Below, piece after piece: positions 54,901-61,119 of a stretch of 64,000 nucleotides of DNA. The stretch lies in assembly GCA_012934845.2 (NCBI GenBank), contig WNNJ02003376.1, positions 1-64,000 of the forward strand, in the 5' to 3' direction. Every line of letters starts with the position of its first letter. Position 1 is the stretch's first letter. The position numbers and the translations under genes were made by a program. The notes below the pieces were generated by a model. The model ran no database searches. It was not told where the DNA came from and saw only the letters and a list, made by a program, of their open reading frames with translations. The DNA comes from Pomphorhynchus laevis (taxonomy: Eukaryota > Acanthocephala > Palaeacanthocephala > Echinorhynchida > Pomphorhynchidae).

Positions 54901-55537
54901 CGTATTGCAGTTTAACCATGCATCAGGGACTAAATTCATTAAATAGAAATGCAGGTATAAAAAGGACAGATGTAAGAACAAATTCTATTTTATATATTTG
55001 TACACTTTAAGGTGTCCCTGTAAAACAGCATTTCTATTAAAAGGAATTTAGTATCTGGTACATGGTTTAACTGCAATACGCACTGTCATATGACAAAGAA
55101 ACCGCAGATTTCGAAAATCAAATGATCACTTTAATAATAAATTTTAAAATCAAAACAATTATAAACAATGTAATTAAATTAACAATATATAAAATATCAA
55201 CTTGGTGACATATGAAGATAAATATGCTAGTTTTAAATCATTTGCTTTTACTAAAAAGATATGAATCAACAAGCCTTAAAGTATCCAGTGTCTGAATTTT
55301 AATTCGCTTTATATACCTTAGAAAATTTGACCACGTTGGACGTATTAGCATCTGGATCTAACTTTAGCGCATGAGTTAACAATTCGCTAGGTTCAATACT
55401 ACAGAATAATGTAAAATCTCTCAGGCAGAGTTGTGCCGCAACGTCTAGTGGATTAAGATTTGCAAAATTGATATCTAGCTGTTCGTTTAGCTCCAGACCG
55501 ACTTCGTCTGATATTATTGATTCCGTCGATGAATTAT
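29701..55537 (-). CDS. Rapgef2: RapGEF2/6-type (PDZ-GEF) guanine nucleotide exchange factor, 3' part
   Basis: Ten exons on the - strand join in matching phases into 576 codons and a stop. The order follows the RasGEF catalytic domain: LNPLDVAAQLCLRDFTLF, YWVITEIV, NFNSVFAIVSGLDHKAVTRL with TWERIP, DPSKNMLKYRRLL, IKDLTFIHQGN, VNFEKFRTVSNEIRAI, and the closing RLYEE, CMMAKRAKYYLSSLDIIDDE. NPLDVAxQL and DPSxNMxKYR fit RAPGEF2/6 (Gef26, pxf-1) better than EPAC or C3G. These proteins load Rap GTPases with GTP at the membrane and junctions. The exons after the domain are Ser/Asn-rich with no known fold. The N-terminal PDZ, cNMP-like and RA domains are not seen and should lie to the right of 55.5 kb. 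The first intron here is 14.3 kb and is stuffed with transposons. I see no break in the coding exons. Confidence 0.9.
30430..30567 (-). CDS. Rapgef2: RapGEF exon J
   Basis: Acceptor aatttttgtttag, donor CACG/gtagta. 138 bases: two bases complete the codon from exon H, 45 codons follow and one base is left. The frame is open throughout, polar and Asn/Asp-rich (NKHQNDVPNDRDN, CYCFDHNMRSND). Assigned to this gene by strand, order and phase, not by homology. Confidence 0.75.
30628..31040. repeat. 130-bp direct duplication flanking exon I
   Basis: 30628-30760 and 30908-31040 are about 90% alike (gcgttcactacgctgatctgg ... ctgattgtggataata, here abridged). Each copy contains a candidate splice acceptor (gccag/atcagcg on -), so a tandem duplication of about 280 bp has doubled the acceptor of exon I. 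Confidence 0.85.
30758..30923 (-). CDS. Possible alternative RapGEF exon I
   Basis: A frame open for 54 codons (QRSERFMFLSSKN, KVRPSPSFYRKSNASKP, SNNSSTSLRSTS) starts after gactcgccag in the phase needed after exon H and ends at AA/gtatta. Its end phase does not fit the next exon, so use would need another acceptor or would change the C-terminus. Ser-rich like the other tail exons. It lies inside a 280-bp tandem duplication. Confidence 0.4.
31065..31510. mobile_element. Foldback element, 125-bp inverted arms
   Basis: The arms at about 31078-31206 and 31381-31505 are near-exact complements (with accgacattttaggattctc on the left). About 175 bases of unrelated sequence lie between them. No coding capacity. 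It looks like a foldback or long-TIR MITE in an intron; no target duplication could be fixed because the arms run into AT-rich flanks. Confidence 0.7.
31529..31623. repeat. 19-bp tandem repeat, five copies
   Basis: Five copies of ccatttaaacaatagtaat with ccccttaaac variants, immediately next to the foldback element. Confidence 0.9.
31640..32500. other. Intron sequence, AT-rich
   Basis: A 30-base motif (tatataagcaagacaatttgaa) occurs twice at 31797-31850, and a perfect 38-base palindrome lies at 32267-32304. Nothing else recognised. Confidence 0.5.
32267..32304. repeat. Perfect 38-base palindrome
   Basis: tcgagaagaatccaatatt is followed directly by its reverse complement, with no spacer. Confidence 0.9.
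32502..32598 (-). CDS. Rapgef2: RapGEF exon H (end of the RasGEF domain)
   Basis: Acceptor ttctacctatag, donor CAT/gtaagt. Thirty-two codons plus one base: CMMAKRAKYYLSSLDIIDDE, LLDIANYCES, matching the terminal helix of RAPGEF2-type domains. Confidence 0.9.
32744..32893 (-). CDS. Rapgef2: RapGEF exon G
   Basis: Acceptor ttattgtgtag, donor GAA/gtgaga. Fifty codons in phase 0. It starts DLESMAKSPAPFHFVFSAFG and ends TTNSKRLYEE. The middle replaces the linker seen in vertebrate RAPGEF2 and is hydrophobic and Cys-containing; the closing RLYEE is conserved. Confidence 0.88.
32951..33022 (-). CDS. Rapgef2: RapGEF exon F
   Basis: Acceptor attatttgcag, donor ATC/gtatat. Twenty-four codons in phase 0: VNFEKFRTVSNEIRAIIEMK, last helix region of the catalytic domain. 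Confidence 0.92.
33100..33765. other. Intron sequence, nothing recognised
   Basis: AT-rich part of the intron between exons E and F. A short inverted repeat (atgaataattaat) near 33490-33520 is the only structure seen. Confidence 0.4.
33770..34457 (-). mobile_element. Penelope-like element family 1, 3' end (copy B)
   Basis: On the - strand, 34450-34130 encodes the RT C-terminus (LTLTKTTINLYRKDDIFKFT, HEHPCIPYN, LLSGKFLWMDNK), which here reaches its natural stop. Then comes the structured tail (34085-33985) and the AT-rich terminal part ending at agactctg near 33775. The coding part is 5'-truncated. It lies in the intron between exons E and F. Confidence 0.78.
33973..34070 (-). ncRNA. Structured tail element of PLE family 1 (copy B)
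   Basis: Same layout as copies A and C. Helix one is accccg/ggggt with A-U replacing G-C on both sides relative to copy C (ggccc/gggcc); helix two is tagagg/cctcta. Both flank gaaac and a ctgatga-like segment (here taatga). Confidence 0.45.
34460..34690. repeat. 35-bp degenerate repeats (ggctgctatataatata)
   Basis: Three units of ggctgctatata with a following tacaaa and ttttg at 34577-34670, preceded by looser gataagaaggatatata copies. Located between PLE copy B and another PLE tail. Confidence 0.65.
34690..34800 (-). mobile_element. PLE family 1 terminal piece
   Basis: agatcagctaactcagtcta then cgtattttat and an AT-rich run, the same terminal sequence that borders copies B and C. Confidence 0.6.
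34801..35625. other. Intron, nothing recognised
   Basis: AT-rich. Short open frames in this stretch have no family features. Confidence 0.4.
35628..35702 (-). CDS. Rapgef2: RapGEF exon E
   Basis: Acceptor ttgcaatccag, donor CTG/gtaatt. Twenty-five codons in phase 0: IPMFPLCIKDLTFIHQGNQT then SVNKL. The KDLTFIHxGN motif is diagnostic of RasGEF domains. Confidence 0.93.
35703..36835. other. Intron between exons D and E, nothing recognised
   Basis: AT-rich. Small open frames on both strands (36302-36499 and its shadow) lack conserved features. Confidence 0.4.
36838..37135 (+). mobile_element. Solo PLE family 1 tail
   Basis: caggttcctcctggtaacct, then tctgttat, gtcaattcataaaaactaa and the end atagactcagtaa. 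A worn tail copy without coding sequence, in an intron. Confidence 0.6.
37504..37587 (-). CDS. Rapgef2: RapGEF exon D
   Basis: Acceptor tctataaatag, donor TTG/gtatgt. Twenty-eight codons in phase 0, DLKAILDPSKNMLKYRRLL and TARLNPPL. Only 64 bases separate it from exon C. Confidence 0.92.
37652..37779 (-). CDS. Rapgef2: RapGEF exon C
   Basis: Acceptor tctattgtttag, donor AGT/gtatgt. Two bases finish the codon of exon B; 42 codons follow, with NFNSVFAIVSGLDHKAVTRL and TWERIPDKTK, the core that contacts the GTPase in RasGEF domains. A second GT two bases upstream would break the frame, so the gtatgt donor is chosen. Confidence 0.92.
37790..38560. other. Intron, nothing recognised
   Basis: AT-rich. 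One fragment at 38395-38450 (acgaacctaggttttatcgg) matches the PLE family 1 RT region around RFICSA and is an isolated scrap. Confidence 0.4.
38575..39010. repeat. Dispersed repeat X (also at 50.96 kb)
   Basis: 38812-38945 matches 50957-51085 at about 80% (gcacgg[a/g]t[t/g]tgctgag, gatttcttacgaaat, gactttcagtcaccatg). At 51.1 kb it leads into a PLE RT fragment, so it is probably PLE 5' sequence. 38640-38760 is a diverged second copy and contains, on -, ctactgatgagtgttgccgg, also found in the 54-kb tandem units. Confidence 0.6.
39340..39770 (+). mobile_element. PLE fragment, GIY-YIG endonuclease end (copy D)
   Basis: The frame 39348-39770 has GVIYMATCRICNAQYVAES then a LRLQEN stretch, the GIY-YIG core in its PLE form with an internal CxxC. 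One stop interrupts it. The frame continues to KEMRWIGQLMTDFPHGANMEN and ends at 39770. RT absent. This enzyme nicks target DNA in GIY-YIG PLEs. Confidence 0.75.
39852..39887 (+). ncRNA. Hammerhead-like core downstream of PLE copy D
   Basis: ttgagga, a three-pair stem II (agc/gct) with a ten-base loop, then gaaac-gtt. The C-G of stem III and a GUU cleavage triplet are kept. The first conserved base is T in place of C. It lies 80 bases after the GIY-YIG stop. Confidence 0.5.
39890..40860. other. Intron, with a decayed hammerhead-like scrap
   Basis: AT-rich, no gene. At 40183-40210 ttgaagaagccgtaatgcaa resembles the hammerhead-like core at 48.7 kb but has lost stem pairing and GAAA. Confidence 0.4.
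40885..40984 (-). CDS. Rapgef2: RapGEF exon B
   Basis: Acceptor actgatatag, donor A/gtaagt. Thirty-three codons plus one base: VVNDEMYWVITEIV, KRVKIIKNFVKIA. It follows exon A in phase 0. Confidence 0.9.
42204..42416. mobile_element. Palindromic insert with paired hammerhead-like cores
   Basis: An insertion in PLE copy E with a 13-base direct repeat on both sides (taatgataacata at 42191-42203 and 42417-42429). Arms of about 80 bases (about 42233-42316 and 42328-42412) are nearly perfect complements. Each arm carries a hammerhead-like core. No coding capacity. It may be a non-autonomous HHR element mobilised by PLE enzymes. Confidence 0.65.
42345..42378 (+). ncRNA. Hammerhead-like core in the palindrome
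   Basis: ctgatga, stem II atagc/gctat with five-base loop, then gaaa-a/t-tc. The 15.2/16.2 pair is A-U and the triplet UUC. The mirrored copy lies on the - strand at about 42310-42276. Confidence 0.6.
42600..43035. other. Spacer, nothing recognised
   Basis: T-rich sequence between PLE copy E and the next LINE. No feature supported. Confidence 0.4.
43040..46400 (+). mobile_element. APE LINE with gag-like ORF1 (I/Jockey-type), near full length
   Basis: ORF1 (43070-44073, broken) contains a CCHC zinc knuckle at about 43512-43553 (CSRCHKWGH, then C; one stop inside) typical of gag-like LINE proteins. ORF2 starts at about 44107: APE domain with LNILQWNSRGASA, ADVIVLQ and LILGDLNYRTGRW, then SSHDLIRW. 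The RT has FIPKKKSCSCPKDLRPISIQ (about 45460), motif A AVFLDFSAAFDRIS (about 45680), motif B TGVPQGSPLYPI (about 45855), motif C RLVVYADDTTAL (about 45945), then LNSAKSQAVVF and VKYLGLTV. Ends near 46380. Interrupted by several stops and frameshifts. It lies in the 14.3-kb first intron, opposite in sense to the host gene. Confidence 0.8.
46480..46640 (+). mobile_element. tRNA-like head of a SINE or tRNA pseudogene
   Basis: A-box-like tggttcagtcgg (46491-46502) and B-box-like ggctcagatcc with a perfect five-pair T stem (ggggg/ccccc, 46525-46541). The acceptor and anticodon stems do not pair and the A-B distance is short, so it is not a functional tRNA. It sits at the 3' end of the LINE and ends in atttatttatt. 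Confidence 0.5.
46865..46896 (+). ncRNA. Hammerhead-like core
   Basis: ctgaaga, stem II gctag/ctagc with loop tagttt, then gaaa-t/a-tc: stem III pair U-A and triplet AUC. All invariant core bases fit. No PLE frame is seen just upstream, so it may belong to a short non-autonomous element. Confidence 0.65.
46900..47740. other. Intron with imperfect hairpins
   Basis: At 47447-47530 the phrase ccaagaaggcttgacttcttgg and related copies fold on each other; at 47540-47575 atatgttatat alternates. No gene. Confidence 0.5.
47745..48430 (+). mobile_element. PLE fragment, N-terminal region (copy F)
   Basis: NLINLSNIQLTENDREVLNL and GLNCNIAKRE (47965-48050) match the usual start of PLE proteins. Further on, FIRPDSNYKP, ALSSLQKHKEIIIQKGGQSP and YEERMISCMKD (about 48190-48340) match the segment before the RT fingers (normally IVIQKADKG). 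The RT itself is missing. Frames are broken. Confidence 0.65.
48495..48765. mobile_element. Foldback with two opposed hammerhead-like cores
   Basis: Left part (48515-48600) is the approximate complement of the right part (48670-48765), with internal short hairpins (ttaccagtttctggtaa; tttatcagtcactgataaa). The left core is on - (48557-48534: ttgaaga, gaaac-gtc) and the right on + (48701-48725: ttgaagt, stem gcc/ggc with gcaa tetraloop, gaaac-gtt). The second most extreme case of this pattern in the window. Confidence 0.6.
48770..50402 (-). mobile_element. Penelope-like element family 1, 5'-truncated with full tail (copy C)
   Basis: An uninterrupted ORF of 405 codons (50398-49181) encodes the RT: YWNPKLHKNP, DFSTLYTNL, GVPMGGNSSPIIADLFLSF, FRYIDDICVF, GVYLDMN. 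The usual N-terminal segment is absent and no GIY-YIG domain follows. The tail (49130-48780) has the structured element and the AT-rich terminus ending in agactcagttagctgattt. Very close to copy A in sequence, with only scattered amino acid changes, so it is recent. Located in the first visible intron of the RapGEF gene, same sense. Confidence 0.85.
49005..49090 (-). ncRNA. Structured tail element of PLE family 1 (copy C)
   Basis: ggccc ... ctgctatg ... tagagg ... gggcc-gaaac ... catagcag ... ctgatga-cctcta on the - strand. ggccc/gggcc and tagagg/cctcta covary with copies B and A; ctgctatg/catagcag pairs perfectly here but is weak in A. Helices interleave. Confidence 0.5.
50455..50905. repeat. 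75-bp direct repeat pair and a foldback
   Basis: 50450-50525 and 50690-50765 share attattgcagcca and cggcattatagttgttacta with taagtaaacggggga. At 50783-50905 two 55-base arms (ttaaccgaagaaaagaaagg and complement) form a foldback around a 15-base loop. They lie at the upstream edge of PLE copy C. Confidence 0.75.
50945..52335 (+). mobile_element. PLE fragment, RT to GIY-YIG (copy G)
   Basis: Starts with repeat X (50957-51085). RT motif C is YRYIDDIFFFWPD (about 51285), then LDISIFQRG and TTVYRKKE. A linker holds the Cys motif CSSCNDKRCKTCP (about 51900), then GIY-YIG with VGTCKLCNKQYIGQS (about 52035) and a C-terminal stretch ending at 52332 (NKLIGRLH). Broken by a few stops; the RT fingers are absent. 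Confidence 0.78.
52428..52457 (+). ncRNA. Hammerhead-like core downstream of PLE copy G
   Basis: ttgataa, a five-pair stem II (gctcc/ggagc) with loop ataaa, then gaaac-gtc. Stem III is C-G plus A-U, cleavage triplet GUC. It starts 96 bases after the GIY-YIG stop. Two core positions (first C, second G of CTGANGA) are altered. Confidence 0.6.
52560..53440 (+). mobile_element. PLE fragment, RT end and GIY-YIG (copy H)
   Basis: 52624-52917 is the post-RT linker (EALRRRKACMDVSDMENAL, LTYHPGLANLRKDM). Then GNYFTRDKSKNA, the Cys motif GCMSCKRPRCKTCES (about 53002) and the GIY-YIG core IIYIAHCGGCNHQ followed by VGESCRSLSEKL (about 53130-53200), ending with MIGRVMSDNPFGLSD near 53430. Several stops and frameshifts. 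Confidence 0.75.
53479..53507 (+). ncRNA. Hammerhead-like core downstream of PLE copy H
   Basis: ttgaaaa, a three-pair stem II (ggc/gcc) capped by ttcg, then gaaaacgtt. The stem and UUCG-type loop are intact but the CTGANGA element is worn. It starts about 45 bases after the PLE stop, the same position as in the other copies. Confidence 0.5.
53548..54535. repeat. 360-bp tandem units with an inverted partial copy
   Basis: Two full direct units (for example 53710-54070 and 54070-54430, offset 360) and part of a third share about 95%. A partial copy at 53555-53705 is inverted, giving a palindrome around 53705. Each unit has, in order, ggcagccgaaac, ctgatggtag, ctactgatgagtgctgcc and ctaccatcag. 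ggcagc pairs with gctgcc, and ctgatggtag with ctaccatcag. A frame at 53462-53908 is only a shadow. No coding capacity. Confidence 0.85.
54542..54691. repeat. Foldback, about 62-bp arms
   Basis: ttgaatattgggagaataat and the rest of the left arm (54542-54603) are complementary to 54630-54691 with a few mismatches. The loop is 26 bases. Confidence 0.85.
54890..55090. repeat. Foldback around gcatttctatt
   Basis: cagtgcgtattgcagtttaa (54897 onward) and its complement at about 55066-55085 form the outer arm; an inner pair gaatttag/ctaaattc and aatagaaatgc/gcatttctatt adds to it. Loop about 75 bases. Confidence 0.75.
55317..55537 (-). CDS. Rapgef2: RapGEF exon A (start of the RasGEF domain)
   Basis: Acceptor attatcttaaag, donor AAG/gtatat. 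221 bases: two to finish a codon, then 73 codons, ending in phase 0. It carries DINFANLNPLDVAAQL and SIEPSELLTHAL, the first helices of the catalytic domain. The left splice site is weak, so the true start of the exon may differ slightly. Confidence 0.85.
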
Positions 55538-55559
55538 CTTTAAGATAATACCTTTAAAG

Positions 55560-56685
55560 CATTGATCCAATAATGCAGTTAGAGAAAATACAAATAATAA
55601 TTAAAAACTGAAGCAACTAGTAAATGGTTGAAAACGAATAAAAGATTAAAATGAAAAACGAATAAACTTTAAAGATGGCTTTTAAAATTTATACATTTGT
55701 TTTATATTCTGATCAATTAGATAATTTAATAACGTATAAAATATGTGGAAAAATCATTTACCACACTTATACTTAAAAACATTAAGCAAAAGATAAATTT
55801 ACTTTGATAATATCAAATTAAATTTTATTTAAGTAAACAGATTTATGATTGTTAATACACATAGTAAATATTATAAAGGAACTAATCAAAGGAAAGTAGA
55901 TTTAGCGAACATCTTTATGGCTTGACAAGTATACTTAAATAATTATTCCTTAAAGACTGTAATTCGAATTAACAATGATAAATATAAAAAAATTAATATA
56001 CAATTGTTAAAATACAATTGATATATGTAGATTTTTTAAACTGTAGTGTTGTTCACTAACGAAAACATATAACAAAAATAATCGAATATAAAAGCAGGTA
56101 AAGGGTAATTTGGAACAATTTACGAACAAAACAATTTTTAAACAGACTGAAACTCGGAACAAGTTTAAGCTTGTTTTAAGTTTGATTGTTGATGGCATTT
56201 AATTCAGCAATTTCTGCAAACATAAATGTTTAACTGATTACTATCAATAATATCAACGCGTATTTACATATTTTTAAGGTAAAACTGTTCTTTGAAATGT
56301 GAGATTTTTAATAACTACAATCATTGATAATGACAAGCTATTTTAGCATCTAACATTTGAAAAAATATTCCAAATTTAATGACAGCGAGAACAAATACAT
56401 TGAAACCTATAACAGAGATTTCAACATAAAAGAGATTATATTGAAACAGATAACCGTTGTCGAAAATACTGAAAATTTATTGTTTAGATAAGACATTATT
56501 TTTATACTAATTTTCAAGCAAGTTTAATGAATTTTTTTCCGATTCTTATTATGTAGAATTATACATCAAAAATATCATAATAATATTAAATTTACAATAT
56601 CCAAATGAACAAAATATTATTTAAAATTTATTTAAACTATTAAAATATGGATAAATAATAAACAATCTGCTTTGTATTAATAGAA
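55560..56685. other. Intron upstream of exon A, nothing recognised
   Basis: AT-rich. I looked for upstream RapGEF exons (PDZ, RA) and found none with confidence. Confidence 0.4.
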
Positions 56686-56689
56686 TACA

Positions 56690-57170
56690 ACCAAATTTTA
56701 CCAGAGGAAATACGTCATCAGATAGATAATAATATACTTTGTATTAGAATATAATACTAGATAAACAAATTTTATCATAGGTAATACGTCATTGGCACAT
56801 TTTTGGTTCCGCTGACGTGATAGGTCGAGGATTGGTGCCGAAACCTGATAGCATAGCAGTTCCTCCTGATGACCTCTAACCCTTATTTGAATACATCGAC
56901 TGTTATTTCTTAGTCAATTAATAAAAATTAATTTTTATTTTAAATTTCAATTAAAAATTTTAACTTGATATAAATATAAATCGTATAAAATTTTATGTAA
57001 TTATTTATTATATCTTTATTTTTATTTATATATATCGTTTAAAAAACGTAGACTCAGTTATCTGATCTAAGTATTAGCATGCATTTAGCTCGCAGCTACC
57101 TTGGGTCGAAGAACAAAACCTGATAAGATAGCAGTTTATCCTGATGATATCTAATCTTTGTTGTTATACA
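56690..57170 (+). mobile_element. Solo PLE family 1 tail, with a second worn copy
   Basis: gccgaaacctgatagcatag and ctgatgacctctaac are followed by ctgttatt, caattaataaaaatta and the end cgtagactcagttatctgat (to about 57070). A second worn copy begins near 57085 with cgaagaac, aaaacctgataagatagcag and ctgatgat. The two lie head to tail. Confidence 0.65.
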
Positions 57171-57371
57171 TCATATATGATATTCGGTTAATTAAAATTC
57201 TCGTTTTGAGATAAAGATAGTTCTATAATTTTTAAATTTTATTCATAATACAAAATGTTGCCAAATTTATATGATCTGATTTATAAATATAATAATCTTT
57301 ATATAAAGACCTTTAAAATATATAAGTATGTAAATTCACTAAAATATACTATGAATAATATTTGACACATT

Positions 57372-60155
57372 GAATGAATACGATGAACTGGTTCTTACCA
57401 AAAAGTTACAGGTTTATATAAAGTTCAAAATAATACATCATTATGCATGAACTCGAGTCAGTGCGTTTGGCTGCTTATTGCCGGTATAATTGTGAATACA
57501 TCATTGCATACACAATGATCACAATCAAGTCAGTGTGTTTGGATTATACCGCATACACAATCATGCTTACACTTACGGTTGCAGCAACGATATCTGTCAT
57601 GTGAATGAACAATTACGAATTATTCTTTCAATAGCGCAAACCTAAACTGTACGGATCGTAGAGCGTCCTTGGCACTCGACGAATTCTCGTTGATCGTCGT
57701 AATAATTTCAATGGTCTTGTTGATCTTTATAAGTCTTCTCCAGGGATTTCTCCATATCACTTCTTTCTTCGTCCTAGTTATCGCATTGATAATTCAAGCT
57801 ATCTTGATCTTGTTTGGAATGATTCACGTTCGATTCGGTACTTCTTTGCTTTATCTCGGACAGCACGTTCGATATTAATAGTATGCTCTAATTAGGCTCC
57901 TATTTACTGCAATTGGCATATTGATCGGGCTCCATTAATTTCAATTGATCCTTACTAACACTGTGACCATTTTCTATTTTCGTCGCTTCTGACAGTTCCT
58001 CCAAATGTAGTTGTGTCCTGGATCTGATGTGATTTACATAAATCTACCTTCTCTTCCCTTGCTCTGTCAAAATTGCATACGACACCGTGCTGTTTCTTCT
58101 AGTTATTTGAGCCATTTTCCAATCCTTATAACGTGTCTCTAAATAGAATATCTCATATCAACTACTAAACTATCTGAAATGAGACCTTTGATCATGATGG
58201 CGACTTAAGATTATTGCCCATTCCTTCACTCTTTATTTAAATGTTGTCATATGATTATCGAATACAAATTTCAATCTACTTCCCATGATCAACTCAGCTG
58301 GAGTTTTGCGGGTGCTGGCATGGATATTATTTGGACATGAAGCGCGGAACACTTGTAACTCATCATGAATGTCGCTGCATTGTCGCTCCGCAAGTCCGTT
58401 AGTCTATGGATGATATGGACTCGCAGTAACATGCTTTATTGCCCATTTGTTACAAAAACCCTTAAACTACATTTAAACAAACTGCGGACCTTTGTCAGAC
58501 ACTAACATTTTAGGCATACCCCAACGAGCAAATGCCTCCAACAACGCTTGACTTACTCCTTGTGATGTCCAAGTGTCTCTGCACCATACCTCGGATCACT
58601 TAGAGTATGCATCCACATCTACTAAATATGTTTTTGTCTTTTATTGGATCAGCTAAATCAATGTGCATACGTTTCCATGGCGTCGCGGGTAGGTTCCAGC
58701 TCAGTAGTAGTGACTCAAACAATCAATGTCTGAATATTTGGCAATCCTGACACGCAAATACATACTCTTAAATATCTTGATCAATATGTGGCCACTAAAC
58801 ATAGTAACGAGAGCTTGTTTTCGTGCCTTCAATTCCTAAATGTCCAAAGTGAAGAATTGATAACACCTGCTCTTGTAGACGTTTAGAAATAATCATCCGT
58901 CCAGACCAACTAATATGTAATTCTCATACGAAAGTTCGTCGTGTCGATGCCAAAAAAAGCTTATTTTCATTCCTGATTTGTATCGGCCAACCATATCTTA
59001 TATATTTGATGATTCTTTTTTAATTGTTCATCTAGCAGTGAGTCGTTACGAAGAATGCCATTTGATAATTCAAGATTTTCAACCTTGTGGTCTTGAATGA
59101 ATACGACCTCGAAAAATTCTTGAGAATCGTTGATGTTTTGAGAATCCGAAAATCGTGATAGGGCATCAGCGTAAAAATTATTTTTCCTGAAATGTGTTTT
59201 ATTCTGTATTATTAGTCGGATAAACTTAAAGATCATCTAATAAGCCGGTTATTTGTCATCTTTGTTAGATTCCGTTGATAACCGAATATAGCAACAAGTG
59301 GTTTGTAGTCGGTCCATATTTTAAACGTTCCCCGTATAAATCAAAAAAATCGTTTAACCACGGTTTAAATAATTACCAGTGCTTCCTTGCCAATAACCGA
59401 ATAATTTTGTTCGGCTGATGTGTAATCTCGCGAGGCAAAATAAACTGGTTGTAAAATTCCATGTTTCGCGCATGACACAGAACTGCCCCAATTCCTTAAT
59501 TACTGGCATCACAAGTCTACATGATTAGCTTAGACCCGCTATATGGTACATGACCTTCAAGATTTGGCAATGTATTGTCTTCCATGATTTCACACGCCAA
59601 AAAGTAGGCATCCAACTGTCTGACATAATTTTTCCATGGTTTAAACTTGTATTTAATTGTTCTAAATGGAGCAATTCGTGCAGTATGTATCATCGGTGCA
59701 GAAGCAGAACTATTAGGTACATCATTTATGCCTTCTTCTCGTTCCTTGGCTATCCATGACAAAAGTTACTCCTGTTTCCTAGACTGACTATCCAACTGTT
59801 GTCGAAACAACCCTATCTTATGAATTTGATGAGCGATCAGTGCCGTAATCGCGCTTTTCGAATTCTTATCGCCAAATAACATGTTAAATGAATACGATGA
59901 AAAACTAGTTCTTGTCAAAACGTTACAGGTTTATAGAGTTCAAAACAATACATCATTATGCATGAAATCAAGTGAGTGCGTTTGGCTGCTTACATCTGGC
60001 ATAATTGTGCATGCACAATTACATGCACAATGAATCACAATCAAGTAAGTACGTGTGGCTGCTGTCACAATTATGCATGCATAATCGCATGCACAATGAT
60101 ACCTACAATTACGGTTGCAGCAACGATGCCTGTCATGCAACTGAACAATGATGAC
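57372..60155 (-). mobile_element. Ty3/gypsy LTR element, degraded fossil
   Basis: Two similar direct repeats of about 250-270 bases (57372-57618 and 59886-60155) frame the element and are taken as its LTRs. Between them, read on the - strand, are recognisable remains of gag, the RNase H end (including the family phrase ADALSRF) and the integrase. Much of pol is not recognised. It is broken with many disruptions, and the LTRs have clearly diverged, so it is old. Confidence 0.7.
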
Positions 60156-60199
60156 AATATTAAATGCAAATAATATGATATATAAATTAAAGATATTAG

Positions 60200-61110
60200 A
60201 AAACACAATAAATAATTGTGAAAGAAATATTTAGTATTCTCCATATCCTAATAATGGTATCTGCTAAAAACATTTTGATGTTTATATTAATTTTTCATGA
60301 GCTTTTAGTACCTTGTTTTCGATTATTCTATAAGATATGAAATATTATTGGTTCACTTTTGCCCATACAATATTAATTTTAAATACTTATTTCGAACTTA
60401 TATATTAAATTATAAAGGATAAACTTGTATATGAAAAATGAAATTAAATAGATTTATAATTTTTTTTAATTATTTATTAAATGAAATAAATAAAATAAAT
60501 TATTATACATCGATATAATGATACTTATATATTTGTTATTTTTTGTAAACGATTCGATTCTAAATATTCTAGTATTCTAAATATTTTTATCGTAAAAATT
60601 AAAAATATAATTTATATAATATTTGTATAAATCATTTTATAGTCTGGTTCCTGGTATTAGATGTAATGTGTGTGATTTCTCACAATAAAATAAATCACAA
60701 TAAATGAATATAACTAAGACGTTCATTATGACATAATTAAGTTAACTAAGACGTTCATTAAGACAATAGTGTAATATCTAAAATGTACTTTATAAAGTAA
60801 ACTTAGGTTCCATCAAGATAATTTCTAAATACCATTTCGTTTACAACAAACAATAAATATGATTTAACTTAAACTGATAATACATTTAGATAAGGTTTAA
60901 TACATTTATTAATACATTTAGACTGATTAAAACATTCTTAATTATAACTATTTACAAAATGTTATAAGTGTTCAAGTTAATTACAATCGTCCAGCTTCCT
61001 GATCATACAGTTTTCAGATCGTATCAGCTTTCAGATCTTCCAGCTTATGTCAAAATAATATAATACAAATATAATACAAATAACATACAATATAAACGCG
61101 CGGAAACAAA
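60200..61110. other. AT-rich spacer, nothing recognised
   Basis: A phrase (taactaagacgttcatta) occurs twice at 60709-60764. No gene or mobile element is recognised. Confidence 0.5.
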
Positions 61111-61119
61111 CGTTGTCAT

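Noticed and set aside
57669-57878. Hydrophobic 69-codon ORF that looks like a membrane protein
   Set aside because: It lies inside the LTR fossil, in antisense, and matches no family.
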